Part shown: piece after piece, positions 39,742-48,604 of the stretch
How positions within the stretch are numbered: position 1 is the first letter of the stretch
Layout: each line of letters begins with the position of its first letter
Assembly (NCBI GenBank): GCA_009922685.1
Contig: RFVA01000004.1
Location: 1-64,000 of the forward strand
Length of the DNA: 64,000 nt
Direction: 5' to 3'
Origin: Gammaproteobacteria bacterium
Lineage (GTDB): Bacteria; Pseudomonadota; Gammaproteobacteria; Methylococcales; Methylococcaceae
Notes under the pieces: generated by a model
Database searches by the model: none
What the model was told of the DNA's origin: nothing
Seen by the model: the letters and a program-made list of their open reading frames with translations, nothing else
Made by a program: the position numbers and the translations under genes

Positions 39742-41505
39742 TTAACGGGGAGGTCGTTGCGTGGACTTAAACCAGTTCCTGTATTCTTCCATGCGCTCTT
39801 TCTGCTCCTCTGGAGCACGGCGATGGCAGGTTTCATACTCTGGGGTTTCAGGGAGGGCCCCCCATCGATATTCTGGACAATCGTTCGGGTTATAAGCGGT
39901 CTCAAGTCGGCTTTTTCGATCGATCAATTCTCTCAAGCTTAAAGACCAATGACTGCCATCACTTCGAATATAGTCAACATGGTCTTCGTTGAGCGATCGT
40001 TCATAAGCGGTACTTATGACGTTCTTCACGGTTTCTTTTGCATGATGGCCCAATTGAAAAAGCTCAGGATGGGCGAGGGCTTGCCTTTGGAATTCCTCCA
40101 CCACCTTGATAGCAATCAGCAGCCTCATATCTCTTGAGGGGCTTGCATAATCTTCCCATGGGCCAATCGTTTCAAAGATCTTAGAGCCCGAGGGCATCGG
40201 GATCACTGTCCCACGATGCTGTCGCTGGTAAGACTCGCCATTTTCAACCGCGGTCACGCGGGTTTCAATTTGTTCGATGAGGGCTCGTCGTTTAGCTTCA
40301 AATGCGACTTCGGGTGGGAGGCCTTGAGGGTTCGTGATCAGTGCCATCGTGGCATAAAAATCATCGGGTTCAAGGTGTGACTGTGCCATTGAAAACGAGG
40401 CAACAGGGGCATTTTTAAGCAGCGCCTCATTATCGAGAAGCCGGTCATGACCATCCTCATGACTTAAAGGTCGAAACGCTTTAAATCCAGGACCCGCGTT
40501 ATCTGTTTTGGCAAATATAAAATTCCCTTCCCAGAAGGTTTTTCGGGTCACCGAATGGTCCGGTTGGGCATCCACGCCAAGGAGGCGTCCACCTCCTTCA
40601 GAATCGTTGGGCAACCAGCGAGCTAGGATCAGTGTATGTCCATAAGGATCAGCAAACACCGTTCCTGGCCAGAGACTTTTCCGGTCCAGAGGCACCGGAT
40701 AAAAATCAGTGTCTTCATCAGAAAATTGGGTTCTTGCGCTGCCAGAATGAACCGTATCGGCAATCGTCCGCATGAGTTGGACAAATTGGGTCGCAGCGAC
40801 AGCCCCTTTGGTGAATCGATGATCGATGGTGGCCTGGCTACAATGAGGTGCTCGATGAGCAGTGCCCCGATCGCACGCTCGATAACTGATCGGGAGGCCG
40901 ATTTTCCAGGCGAAGTAGGTTCTAAGATAATAGGGGAGGTCCGCACAATCAGGACGTGCTGGAAGACTGCGATCTTCATCCATTCCCAGATGGTCATAGA
41001 GGAAATTTCGCTGAGGATCTCGAAGCACAGGTTCTAGTGATTTAAAACTGAGTGTTGAGGCAGTATCCCCATCAAAGAGCTGTTCTACCCATGCCGAATA
41101 GAAGGCTTCAGTGCCCCGATTCCATTCGCTCGAACCGGATCGCGATTCCTCTTGAAGATCACCGATCTTCTGACATCCAATGACCTGATCGCCGGCTAGG
41201 GCCTCGATTGTTATATTCGAAGCGGTTGGAAGGGTGACGGCAGCGGTTAGGCTAAAGGGCGGGCCACCGAGCGATTCGACGGACAGAAGGGTGTATTGAC
41301 CCTCTACCTTTAGCCGAATTTGATCTATGGCCTGATCGGGTGAGACGGCCTTGATTAGAACGTCCTCCCCAGGATGGGCCCATCGAGGCGAGATCCAGAT
41401 CGTCTTCTCTTTTGAATCATCACAATTTGCTAAGCTGCCTTGGCTGGTTAAAGCCAGGATCAACAACCGGCATAGTCCAAAGAAGAGACGTTGAAACAGG
41501 GACAT
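39742..41505 (-). CDS. Large secreted protein, probable papain/transglutaminase-fold hydrolase
   Basis: This 587-residue exported protein has a signal peptide to about residue 26 (SQGSLANC). The N-terminal 120 residues look like a beta-rich domain (SPRWAHPGEDVLIKAVSPD). The central region has PDCADLPYYLRTYFAWKIGL (Cys near 182) and VFADPYGHTLILARW (His near 290), with ASVSM-type segments between. A Cys in DCADL plus a His in DPYGHT is the arrangement of papain-like cysteine hydrolases. The C-terminal 150 residues are charged. The precise family is unknown. It lies 3 bases before the DUF2272 lipoprotein gene. Confidence 0.65.
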   Translation of the reverse strand: MSLFQRLFFGLCRLLILALTSQGSLANCDDSKEKTIWISPRWAHPGEDVLIKAVSPDQAIDQIRLKVEGQYTLLSVESLGGPPFSLTAAVTLPTASNITIEALAGDQVIGCQKIGDLQEESRSGSSEWNRGTEAFYSAWVEQLFDGDTASTLSFKSLEPVLRDPQRNFLYDHLGMDEDRSLPARPDCADLPYYLRTYFAWKIGLPISYRACDRGTAHRAPHCSQATIDHRFTKGAVAATQFVQLMRTIADTVHSGSARTQFSDEDTDFYPVPLDRKSLWPGTVFADPYGHTLILARWLPNDSEGGGRLLGVDAQPDHSVTRKTFWEGNFIFAKTDNAGPGFKAFRPLSHEDGHDRLLDNEALLKNAPVASFSMAQSHLEPDDFYATMALITNPQGLPPEVAFEAKRRALIEQIETRVTAVENGESYQRQHRGTVIPMPSGSKIFETIGPWEDYASPSRDMRLLIAIKVVEEFQRQALAHPELFQLGHHAKETVKNVISTAYERSLNEDHVDYIRSDGSHWSLSLRELIDRKSRLETAYNPNDCPEYRWGALPETPEYETCHRRAPEEQKERMEEYRNWFKSTQRPPR

Positions 41506-41573
41506 AGCTTGGAGAGAAACCCGATAGTGATAAAGTTGCCGAAAGCTTACATCAACTTCAGGATAGCTTTTTT

Positions 41574-42128
41574 GTGGGTAAAAATGTGAAAACCTTCGGC
41601 GATAGTTTTAAATTTTGTCCGCGCTGTTCGACCCCCAATCCTTTGATTGAACATGAGCGGCGTCTGGAGTGTTCTTGCTGCGATTTTATTTTTTATTTCA
41701 ATACAGCGGCAGCGGCCGGAGCCTTCCTTTTGCATGAGGATCAACTCATCCTTTGTCAACGGGCTCTCGACCCCCAAAAAGGATTACTCGATATCCCTGG
41801 TGGATTTATTGAGCCTGGTGAAACGGTTGAAGCGGGTCTTCGCCGAGAGATCTATGAAGAAATCCAGATCGAGGTAGGCCCTCTCCATTATCTTGGGAGT
41901 GCGCCTAATATGTACCCCTATCGAGAGGTTCCTTATAGGACGGCCGATCTTTTTTTTATGGGATATCTTGATTCACTTGAAGCCCTCAGCGCTCAAGATG
42001 ATGTTGCCTCAATCAAAAGCGTTAATCCTTTCGCGGTTAATTTAGCGGATGTGGCCTTCGACTCAACGCGGTTCGGATTAGGTTTACTTCAGAATCATCT
42101 TCAAGTAGACACTCAAAGACGTCGGTAA
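41574..42128 (+). CDS. Nudix hydrolase with N-terminal zinc ribbon
   Basis: This Nudix enzyme has a short N-terminal zinc ribbon (KFCPRCSTPN and LECSCCDFIFYFN, four Cys in CxxC pairs) followed by the Nudix box GGFIEPGETVEAGLRREIYEEIQI. Nudix hydrolases cleave nucleoside diphosphate derivatives; zinc-ribbon members are often NADH-pyrophosphatase-like, though the substrate is not certain. The start is GTG at 41574 or GTG at 41586. It is convergent with another Nudix gene, overlapping its end by 16 bases. Confidence 0.85.
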   Translation: MGKNVKTFGDSFKFCPRCSTPNPLIEHERRLECSCCDFIFYFNTAAAAGAFLLHEDQLILCQRALDPQKGLLDIPGGFIEPGETVEAGLRREIYEEIQIEVGPLHYLGSAPNMYPYREVPYRTADLFFMGYLDSLEALSAQDDVASIKSVNPFAVNLADVAFDSTRFGLGLLQNHLQVDTQRRR

Positions 42129-42616
42129 TGGGTCCAGAGATGGATGAATGTCGGGGTTAGACCTTCGCCGCCCATTTTAATCCACGCATTAACCGCTGAT
42201 TCACTCAGCCATTGGCCCTCATCAATCTCCTCCGCTTCAAGGGTGATGGGTGATTCGGCGATCGTTTTAAATAAAGAAATGAACTCCCAACCGGTTGTCG
42301 CCTCCGCCTCCAGTTTGAGGAGAAATTCAAGGGGGGTCTTTGGGGCAAGGCCAAGCTCTTCTTTGAGTTCCCGAAGCGCGCTGGTCCCGATGTCTTCGCC
42401 AGCATCCACATGGCCCGCTGCCGATGTATCCCAAAGGCCAGGATGGACATCTTTCCGGTGAGATCTCTTTTGGAGAAAAAGGCGGCCTTCTTGATCGAAG
42501 ACGAATAGATGGACAGATCGGTGCCGAAGGTTTGATTGATGAATCTCGCTGCGACGCCTTTGGCCTATCACCTCATCCTGTTCATTGACTTCATCCAGCC
42601 ACTCATCAATCTTCAC
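42113..42616 (-). CDS. Nudix hydrolase (isopentenyl-diphosphate isomerase-like/YfcD type)
   Basis: This Nudix enzyme shares the order of YfcD/IDI-like proteins: EWLDEVNEQDEVIGQRRRSEIHQ, HRSVHLFVFDQEGRLFLQKRS, then the Nudix segment AAGHVDAGEDIGTSALRELKEELGL. It is 167 residues from the GTG at 42616, preceded by AGGT 7-8 bases upstream; an in-frame start at 42694 would overlap the efflux gene. The substrate is unknown. It follows the oprM-like gene by 11 bases and so may be the last gene of the efflux transcript. Confidence 0.85.
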   Translation of the reverse strand: MKIDEWLDEVNEQDEVIGQRRRSEIHQSNLRHRSVHLFVFDQEGRLFLQKRSHRKDVHPGLWDTSAAGHVDAGEDIGTSALRELKEELGLAPKTPLEFLLKLEAEATTGWEFISLFKTIAESPITLEAEEIDEGQWLSESAVNAWIKMGGEGLTPTFIHLWTHYRRL

Positions 42617-42626
42617 GAGTGCGACC

Positions 42627-44099
42627 TCACGGCGTGAAGACCTCTTCGATAGACCGTTTGGCATCTTCTTCGGTTTGGAAGGTCTCCCATCCACCCCCTA
42701 AGGATTTATAGATACTGATCAGCGCGGCGGCAGTATCGGTCATGCTCCCTGCATACTCACGCTGGTCTTGTAATAAGCGGCGTTCCGTATCAAGGAGATT
42801 TAGAAAGTCTTCAACCCCCTCCTCAAATCGAATATTCGCAATGTCATACGCTTTAAGGCTAGCCTCTGAGGCTGTTTTTAGGAGGAGCTGACGGTCCCTC
42901 AGCCGATCGTAATTAACCAACGCATTTTCAGTTTCTTCTAATGCATTGAGCACGATCTGCTGGTATTCAGCAAGTCTGACATCGGCGTTCGCTTCCGAGG
43001 CTTTAATTCGCGCATACACTTGCCCAAGATCAAAGGCAGGCCAGGTGATTCTTGGGCCAAAGTTATAGGCACCGGTTCCTGGAGCGGCCAAGCCTGTAAG
43101 GGAATTTGATTCTAGATTAAAGGCGCCGACGAACGTGACCTTCGGAAAGACATCGGCCATGGCAACGCCGATTCTTGCCGTGGCACTAGCGAGGGATCGT
43201 TCAGCCTCTTGGATATCAGGTCGTCTTCGGAGGAGACTTTTAGGATCACTCAGGTGAATAACCAGGGGAGGCTGTGGGATGGGAGCATCGATCAGCAACA
43301 CTTTGAGAAGCGCCGAGGGGATCTGCCCTGTCAGCACCGACAGTCGATGGATATCTTGATGCACCAGGCTATCGAGGGGAGGGATCAGAGCGAGCGTTGT
43401 ATCGTACTGCGCTTTGGCACGTTGAGTATCAAACTCGGTTCCGATGCCTGCTTCTTGACGGGCGATGGTGAGGTCCCAAGTGGATTTTTGATTATCTGCA
43501 TTGCGGCGCTCAACAGCGATCTGATTTTGGTGTCCCCGTAATACAAAATAATTACGGGCCACTTCAGCAACGATGGTGAGGGTTAGATTTCGGCGGTTCG
43601 CTTCCGCGGCCTCAATTTCAGCTTCCTTCGATTGTACATCACGACGAATCCGGCCCCAGATATCCACTTCCCAATAAGCATCGAAACCGATGCTGTAGAG
43701 GTCGAGGTTTCTCGGGACATAGTTTTTATTGTTGAGGGCGGCGAGGCTCCTTTGAAGACTATTCCAATTCGTATGGGTGGTCGGCTGAGGAATCAGGTTA
43801 AGTCCTGCCTCAAGAAATAATGCTCTAGAGGTCCTAAGGTTCGCTTCCGCGGCCTTGAGATCATAGTTATGTATGACGGCGCTTTCGATCAGTTGGGTCA
43901 ATCGTTGGTCTTTAAACTGTCGCCACCAAAGGAGATCGATTGATTTGAGATCGTATTCCTTTTCATCCTGATTCCCAAACGCCTTGCCGGGATCCATGTC
44001 AGGCCGCTCATAGGAGGGGCCTACAGGGCAGCCACCGAGTAAAGGAAACAGTAAAAGGAGGCTAAGGGCCTTTAGGAGGCGATGACAATATAACTTCAT
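42627..44099 (-). CDS. RND efflux outer-membrane lipoprotein (OprM/TolC family)
   Basis: This 490-residue outer-membrane efflux channel has a lipobox LLGGC (Cys24) followed by GPSYERPD, the standard start of OprM/NodT-type lipoproteins. It has two repeated OEP domains (DAYWEVDIWGRIRRDV, and NFGPRITWPAFDLGQVYARI in the second half) and a long coiled-coil region. It forms the exit duct for the adjacent RND pump. The ATG at 44099 lies one base after the acrB-like stop. The in-frame start at 44156 lies inside that gene and is rejected. Confidence 0.93.
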   Translation of the reverse strand: MKLYCHRLLKALSLLLLFPLLGGCPVGPSYERPDMDPGKAFGNQDEKEYDLKSIDLLWWRQFKDQRLTQLIESAVIHNYDLKAAEANLRTSRALFLEAGLNLIPQPTTHTNWNSLQRSLAALNNKNYVPRNLDLYSIGFDAYWEVDIWGRIRRDVQSKEAEIEAAEANRRNLTLTIVAEVARNYFVLRGHQNQIAVERRNADNQKSTWDLTIARQEAGIGTEFDTQRAKAQYDTTLALIPPLDSLVHQDIHRLSVLTGQIPSALLKVLLIDAPIPQPPLVIHLSDPKSLLRRRPDIQEAERSLASATARIGVAMADVFPKVTFVGAFNLESNSLTGLAAPGTGAYNFGPRITWPAFDLGQVYARIKASEANADVRLAEYQQIVLNALEETENALVNYDRLRDRQLLLKTASEASLKAYDIANIRFEEGVEDFLNLLDTERRLLQDQREYAGSMTDTAAALISIYKSLGGGWETFQTEEDAKRSIEEVFTP

Positions 44100-44100
44100 C

Positions 44101-47100
44101 TTAGAGAGAAGTTTTTTTAGGTGGCCTTTTTTCGACCAAGGCACGCACCATGACAAAAAACACAGGCGTCATCAAAAGGCCGAACACGGTGACCCCAAGC
44201 ATCCCACTAAAGACCGTTGTCCCTAAGATGCGACGCACTTCAGAACCTGCGCCTTGAGCGATGACGAGGGGAAATACACCCATGATAAAGGCGAGCGAGG
44301 TCATCACAATGGGACGCAGGCGTAACTTTGCTGCTGTGAGGGCCGCGGTCACACGATCATCACCCTGGTCTTGCCGGCGACGAGCGAATTCAACGATCAA
44401 AATCGCGTTTTTACAGGCAAGGCCGACCAATACAATAAAGCCAATTTGCGTAAAGATATTATTGTCCATGCCGCGGAGCCAAATCCCACTCATGGCGCTT
44501 AAAAGACACATCGGCACGATAAGGATCACGGCGAGTGGCAAAGACCAACTTTCATATTGGGCGGCAAGGGCTAGAAAGACAAAAATCACACTGAGAGGAA
44601 AAATAATGATGGCGGTGTTTCCAGCAAGAATCTGTTGGAGGGTTAATTCGGTCCATTCGTAGCCCATCGCTGGAGGGAGAAGATCTTTCAGAAGGTCTTC
44701 CATCAGCTGGATGGATTGGCCGCTACTCACTGAGGGGAGGGTGATCCCATTAATTTCGGCGGCTGGATAGATGTTGTAATGCGAAATCTTGTCTGGTCCT
44801 GTGGTGGGTCGGACGTTGATCAATGTGCCAAGAGGGACCATTTCCCCTTCGTTATTTCGGGTCTTCAGATCTTCAATATCTTGGGCTGTGGCCCTGAAGC
44901 GACTATCTGCTTGAGCTGAGACTTGATAAGTGCGCCCAAAAAGATTGAAGTCGTTGACATAAAGAGAGCCTAAATAGATCTGGAGCGTCTGGAAAACATT
45001 CGACAACGGAACACCGATGGATTTTGCAAGGGTACGATCAACATCGACCTTTAATTGTGGGACTGACGCTCTAAAGGTGGTGAAGACCTTGGTGAAACCA
45101 GGAATCGCCGACGCCTTTTGAATGATGGCATTGGTGACCGATGCGAGCTCCTGCGGGCCTTGATTACTCCGGTCTTGAATTTGTAATTTGAAGCCGCCCA
45201 CAGTGCTCAAACCTCGAACGGGAGGGGGGGCGAATACGGCAAGATAAGCCCCATCGATGGTGCCAAGACGCTTCTGTAGGGTTTGGATCAACGCTTCCGT
45301 TTGGAGATCTGCATGGCCGGCACGTTCATCGGCGGGTGTCAGTCGGGTGAAGAGCGTGCCTGCATTGGATTGATTGCCACCACCCAGAACGGAAAAGCCC
45401 GCATAAGCATTGACATGGGCAACACCTTCCGTTTCAAGAATGATTCGACTCGCCTCCATCACGACATGTCGTGTTCGCTCAAGAGAGGCTGCATCAGGGA
45501 GCTGGGCGTACACGATGAGATAACCCATATCTTGAGGAGGAATAAAGCCGGTTGGAACCTCATGAAAGGCAACCCAATTGAGACTGGTTAAGCCAAGAAA
45601 GATCGTCAGAACCCAGCGCCAGCGGCTGATTAAACCCCGAACCACACGACTATAAGCCTGACTAAACCGGTCAAAAGACTGGTGGAAGAGATCAAGGAAA
45701 CGACCGATTCCTAAGCGGTGGAACAATGAAGTGTCACTTTGAGAGTGATCGCGATCCAGTAACAGGGCGCATAGGGCAGGGCTTAAGGTTAATGAATTGA
45801 AGGCCGATATCACAGTAGATACGGCAATGGTGAGAGCAAATTGTTTGTAAAAGGCGCCCGATACACCGGTAATGAAGGCGGTCGGAATGAAGACAGCCAC
45901 GAGAACCAGTGCCGTCGCAACAATGGGTCCCACGACTTCTTCCATCGCGCGTCGACTCGCCTCTTTTGCTGCCATTCCTAGGGCCATATTCCGTTCAACG
46001 TTCTCTACCACCACAATGGCATCATCAACCACGATGCCGATGGCCAGTACCAAACCAAAGAGAGAAAGCGTATTCAGTGAAAGGCCTAAATAAGCCATGA
46101 CACTGAAGGTCCCGATCAGCGAGACGGGGACTGCGAGCAAGGGAATCATGGTCGCCCGCCAGGTTCTTAAAAACAGTAAAACAACCAGGACAACCAGAAC
46201 AATGGATTCCATCAAGGTCGTGATCACCTTCTCAATGGACTGCTCAATAAAAACGACCGTGTCATAGGATAGAAGAACGTCAAGCCCTTCTGGAAAACGC
46301 GCTTTGAGGTGATCAAGTTCATCAAGAACGGCTGTTTTAGTTGCAATGGCATTCGAGCCAGGCATTTGGAAAATGGCTAGACCCACGCTCGTGTGGCCGT
46401 CCAAGATCAATTCAGCGTTGTAATCTTTCGATCCAAGTTCAATGGTCGCCACATCTTTAAGTCGAGTGACTTGTCCCTCACGGCCCGTTCGAATAATGAT
46501 GTCGCCAAATTCTTCAGGATCACTCAACCTCCCTTGAGTCATGACGGTGTATTGAAAATCCCCCTGATGATCAGCAGGTGGAGCGCCCACCACGCCGGCA
46601 GCGACTTGAATATTCTGTTCGCGGATCGATTGGATGACATCACTCGCGGTGAGTCCCCGGGCCGCCACTTGTCCAGGATCTAGCCAAATACGCATACTGT
46701 ATTCGCGACCACCAAAGAGGCTAATGTCACCAACGCCTGGGACGCGAGCTAACGCATCACGCATTTGAAGGAGGGCGTAATTGGTCATGTAGACGTTGTC
46801 ATAACGCCCGTCGGGTGAAATCAGATTGATGACGAGACTAAGATCCGGGCTCCTTTTACGGACCGCAATGCCTTGACGCCGAACTTCCTCGGGGAGTCTA
46901 GGTTCAGCGAGGGCGACGCGGTTTTGAACCTGGATTTGCGCTTTGTCGAGGTTCGCCCCTGGTTTGAAGGTGACAGTGAGTTGCAAAATGCCATCATTCG
47001 ATGACTGGCTGGACATATAGAGCATGTCCTCGACCCCATTGATTTCCTGCTCTAGGGGCGTCGCTACGGTCTCTGCGAGAACCCCTGCGCTCGCGCCTGG

Positions 47101-47256
47101 AAAGATGGCTTTGACTTGCACACTCGGGGGTGCGATTTCTGGGTACTGTGCGATCGGTAGCGTGATCAGCGATAAGGTGCCAATCAAGACTGTGAGGATT
47201 GATAGAACCGCCGCAAAAATAGGACGATCGATGAAGAAGTGAGTGAAGCGGTTCAT
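44101..47256 (-). CDS. acrB: RND multidrug efflux inner-membrane pump (AcrB/MexB type)
   Basis: This 1051-residue hydrophobe/amphiphile efflux-1 transporter (E. coli AcrB is 1049) has twelve membrane segments. It has the N-terminal RFTHFFIDRPIFAAVLSILT, the proton-relay pair in AIGIVVDDAIVVVENVERNM (two Asp in TM4), the conserved GVSGAFYKQFALTIAVSTVIS, and a C-terminal IGFIVLVGLACKNAILIVEFA with Lys in TM10. It exports lipophilic drugs or similar molecules driven by protons. It lies between acrA-like (15-base gap) and oprM-like genes. Symbol denotes the family, not proven orthology. Confidence 0.95.
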   Translation of the reverse strand: MNRFTHFFIDRPIFAAVLSILTVLIGTLSLITLPIAQYPEIAPPSVQVKAIFPGASAGVLAETVATPLEQEINGVEDMLYMSSQSSNDGILQLTVTFKPGANLDKAQIQVQNRVALAEPRLPEEVRRQGIAVRKRSPDLSLVINLISPDGRYDNVYMTNYALLQMRDALARVPGVGDISLFGGREYSMRIWLDPGQVAARGLTASDVIQSIREQNIQVAAGVVGAPPADHQGDFQYTVMTQGRLSDPEEFGDIIIRTGREGQVTRLKDVATIELGSKDYNAELILDGHTSVGLAIFQMPGSNAIATKTAVLDELDHLKARFPEGLDVLLSYDTVVFIEQSIEKVITTLMESIVLVVLVVLLFLRTWRATMIPLLAVPVSLIGTFSVMAYLGLSLNTLSLFGLVLAIGIVVDDAIVVVENVERNMALGMAAKEASRRAMEEVVGPIVATALVLVAVFIPTAFITGVSGAFYKQFALTIAVSTVISAFNSLTLSPALCALLLDRDHSQSDTSLFHRLGIGRFLDLFHQSFDRFSQAYSRVVRGLISRWRWVLTIFLGLTSLNWVAFHEVPTGFIPPQDMGYLIVYAQLPDAASLERTRHVVMEASRIILETEGVAHVNAYAGFSVLGGGNQSNAGTLFTRLTPADERAGHADLQTEALIQTLQKRLGTIDGAYLAVFAPPPVRGLSTVGGFKLQIQDRSNQGPQELASVTNAIIQKASAIPGFTKVFTTFRASVPQLKVDVDRTLAKSIGVPLSNVFQTLQIYLGSLYVNDFNLFGRTYQVSAQADSRFRATAQDIEDLKTRNNEGEMVPLGTLINVRPTTGPDKISHYNIYPAAEINGITLPSVSSGQSIQLMEDLLKDLLPPAMGYEWTELTLQQILAGNTAIIIFPLSVIFVFLALAAQYESWSLPLAVILIVPMCLLSAMSGIWLRGMDNNIFTQIGFIVLVGLACKNAILIVEFARRRQDQGDDRVTAALTAAKLRLRPIVMTSLAFIMGVFPLVIAQGAGSEVRRILGTTVFSGMLGVTVFGLLMTPVFFVMVRALVEKRPPKKTSL

Positions 47257-47271
47257 CGGTAGGCCGAGCGA

Positions 47272-48447
47272 TCAGCCATCATAGGGGATGGAGATAGGCT
47301 CAGGTTTTACTAAGACGCCGGGACGTATTTTGGCGATACCATCGATGACGACTTCATCGGACGAGGTGAGCCCCTCTTTGATGATTCTAAAAGACCCATG
47401 AACTTCTCCCAATTGAACGGGTTGGTAAGTCAAGCTGCCATCCTGATTGACCTTCCAAACATAGCGTTGATTCTGGTCGGTCCCGATCGCTTTTGATGGA
47501 ATCAACAGGGCGGGAGCAGGACTCCCCGAGCGAATCCTGACTCTGGCAAATAAACCAGGGGAGAGCAGTTCATCATGGTTTTGAAAGACACCGCGGAGCT
47601 TCAGGGTGCCGGTAGAGGACTCCAGCTTGGGTTCAAGGTAATCAATGACCCCGCGATGAGGGTAGCCCTCTTCGTCAATAAGTCCCAGCTCTGCATCGAG
47701 GTGCAGGCTATTCATCGGGCGATCGGTTCCTTGCAGGCGCCGATAATAGAGCGCTGTTCTTTCATCGATATCGAGATAGACATACACCGGATCGGTGGAA
47801 AAAATGGTCGTCAGAAGGGTCTCGTCATTTTTGACGAGATTGCCTGGGGTGATGAGTTCACGCCCGATCCGACCATTGATGGGCGCTCTGATCTGAGTAA
47901 ACTCAAGGTTTAGCTTGGCCATGGCCAGCTGCGCTTCGGCGGCATGGAGAGATTCCGTCGTATCGGCTTCACCATTGACCCGCTGTTCGAACTCTTCTTC
48001 TGAAATGGCTTTAGAAAGTTTAAGTCGTGTTGCACGTCGAAGGTCATTTTGTGCGAGAACACGACGGGTTCTGACGCGTTCAAGTTCGGCTTGCGCGCGT
48101 TGAACCTCGATATCGTATGTTCGTCGATCAATCGCAAAGAGCAGCTCCCCGCGGACGACCTTCTCCCCGTCTTTGACTAAGACTCGGTCGAGATAGCCAC
48201 TCACCCGCGATCTAATCGCGACCGATTCGAGTGATTCCATACGGCCATTGAATTCATCCCAACGCGCTATGATCTCTTCGATGGGGTGCATGGTTTTCAC
48301 TGCCAGGGGTGGCGGTTTAGCTCCGGTTGCGGAGGGATGCTCCGATTGACATCCTGTCATCATTGACGCGCAAAGCCACCCAGCTAGAACGACTTCTTTA
48401 TGAAGATAGCGTCGCCATTCTTGGCGATTAAGGAGCAGGGAGATCAT
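47272..48447 (-). CDS. acrA: RND efflux periplasmic adaptor (membrane fusion protein)
   Basis: This membrane fusion protein of the AcrA/MexA family has an N-terminal lipoprotein-type signal (VVLAGWLCASMMTGC), a barrel-sandwich half SVAIRSRVSGYLDRVLVKDGEKV, a coiled-coil hairpin (about 95-165, QAELERVRTRRVLAQNDLRR) and the second lipoyl half LEFTQIRAPINGRIGRELITPGN, then a beta-barrel and membrane-proximal domain. The start is uncertain: ATG at 48447 is used; an in-frame ATG at 48492 is possible and neither has a clear ribosome site. It is the first gene of the acrAB-oprM-type operon. Confidence 0.92.
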   Translation of the reverse strand: MISLLLNRQEWRRYLHKEVVLAGWLCASMMTGCQSEHPSATGAKPPPLAVKTMHPIEEIIARWDEFNGRMESLESVAIRSRVSGYLDRVLVKDGEKVVRGELLFAIDRRTYDIEVQRAQAELERVRTRRVLAQNDLRRATRLKLSKAISEEEFEQRVNGEADTTESLHAAEAQLAMAKLNLEFTQIRAPINGRIGRELITPGNLVKNDETLLTTIFSTDPVYVYLDIDERTALYYRRLQGTDRPMNSLHLDAELGLIDEEGYPHRGVIDYLEPKLESSTGTLKLRGVFQNHDELLSPGLFARVRIRSGSPAPALLIPSKAIGTDQNQRYVWKVNQDGSLTYQPVQLGEVHGSFRIIKEGLTSSDEVVIDGIAKIRPGVLVKPEPISIPYDG

Positions 48448-48556
48448 CAGACACACACGACCACGAGGGCAGGGAAAAGCACCTTCATGCATTATTTCAT
48501 GGACTCGTCCATTTGTAGAAATTTACAGGGAGTTATGTGATGCCATAAAGGGCCGC

Positions 48557-48562
48557 TATAAT
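48557..48562 (+). promoter_or_regulatory. Candidate -10 box upstream of typA
   Basis: TATAAT lies 42 bases before the typA ATG. A weak -35 (TTATGT, 48533-48538) is 18 bases upstream of it. The location in the acrA-typA divergent gap supports a promoter. Confidence 0.45.
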
Positions 48563-48604
48563 GGGGGGTTATGCCATCCAACCATCTAAAGGTTTCCCAC
48601 CCGC

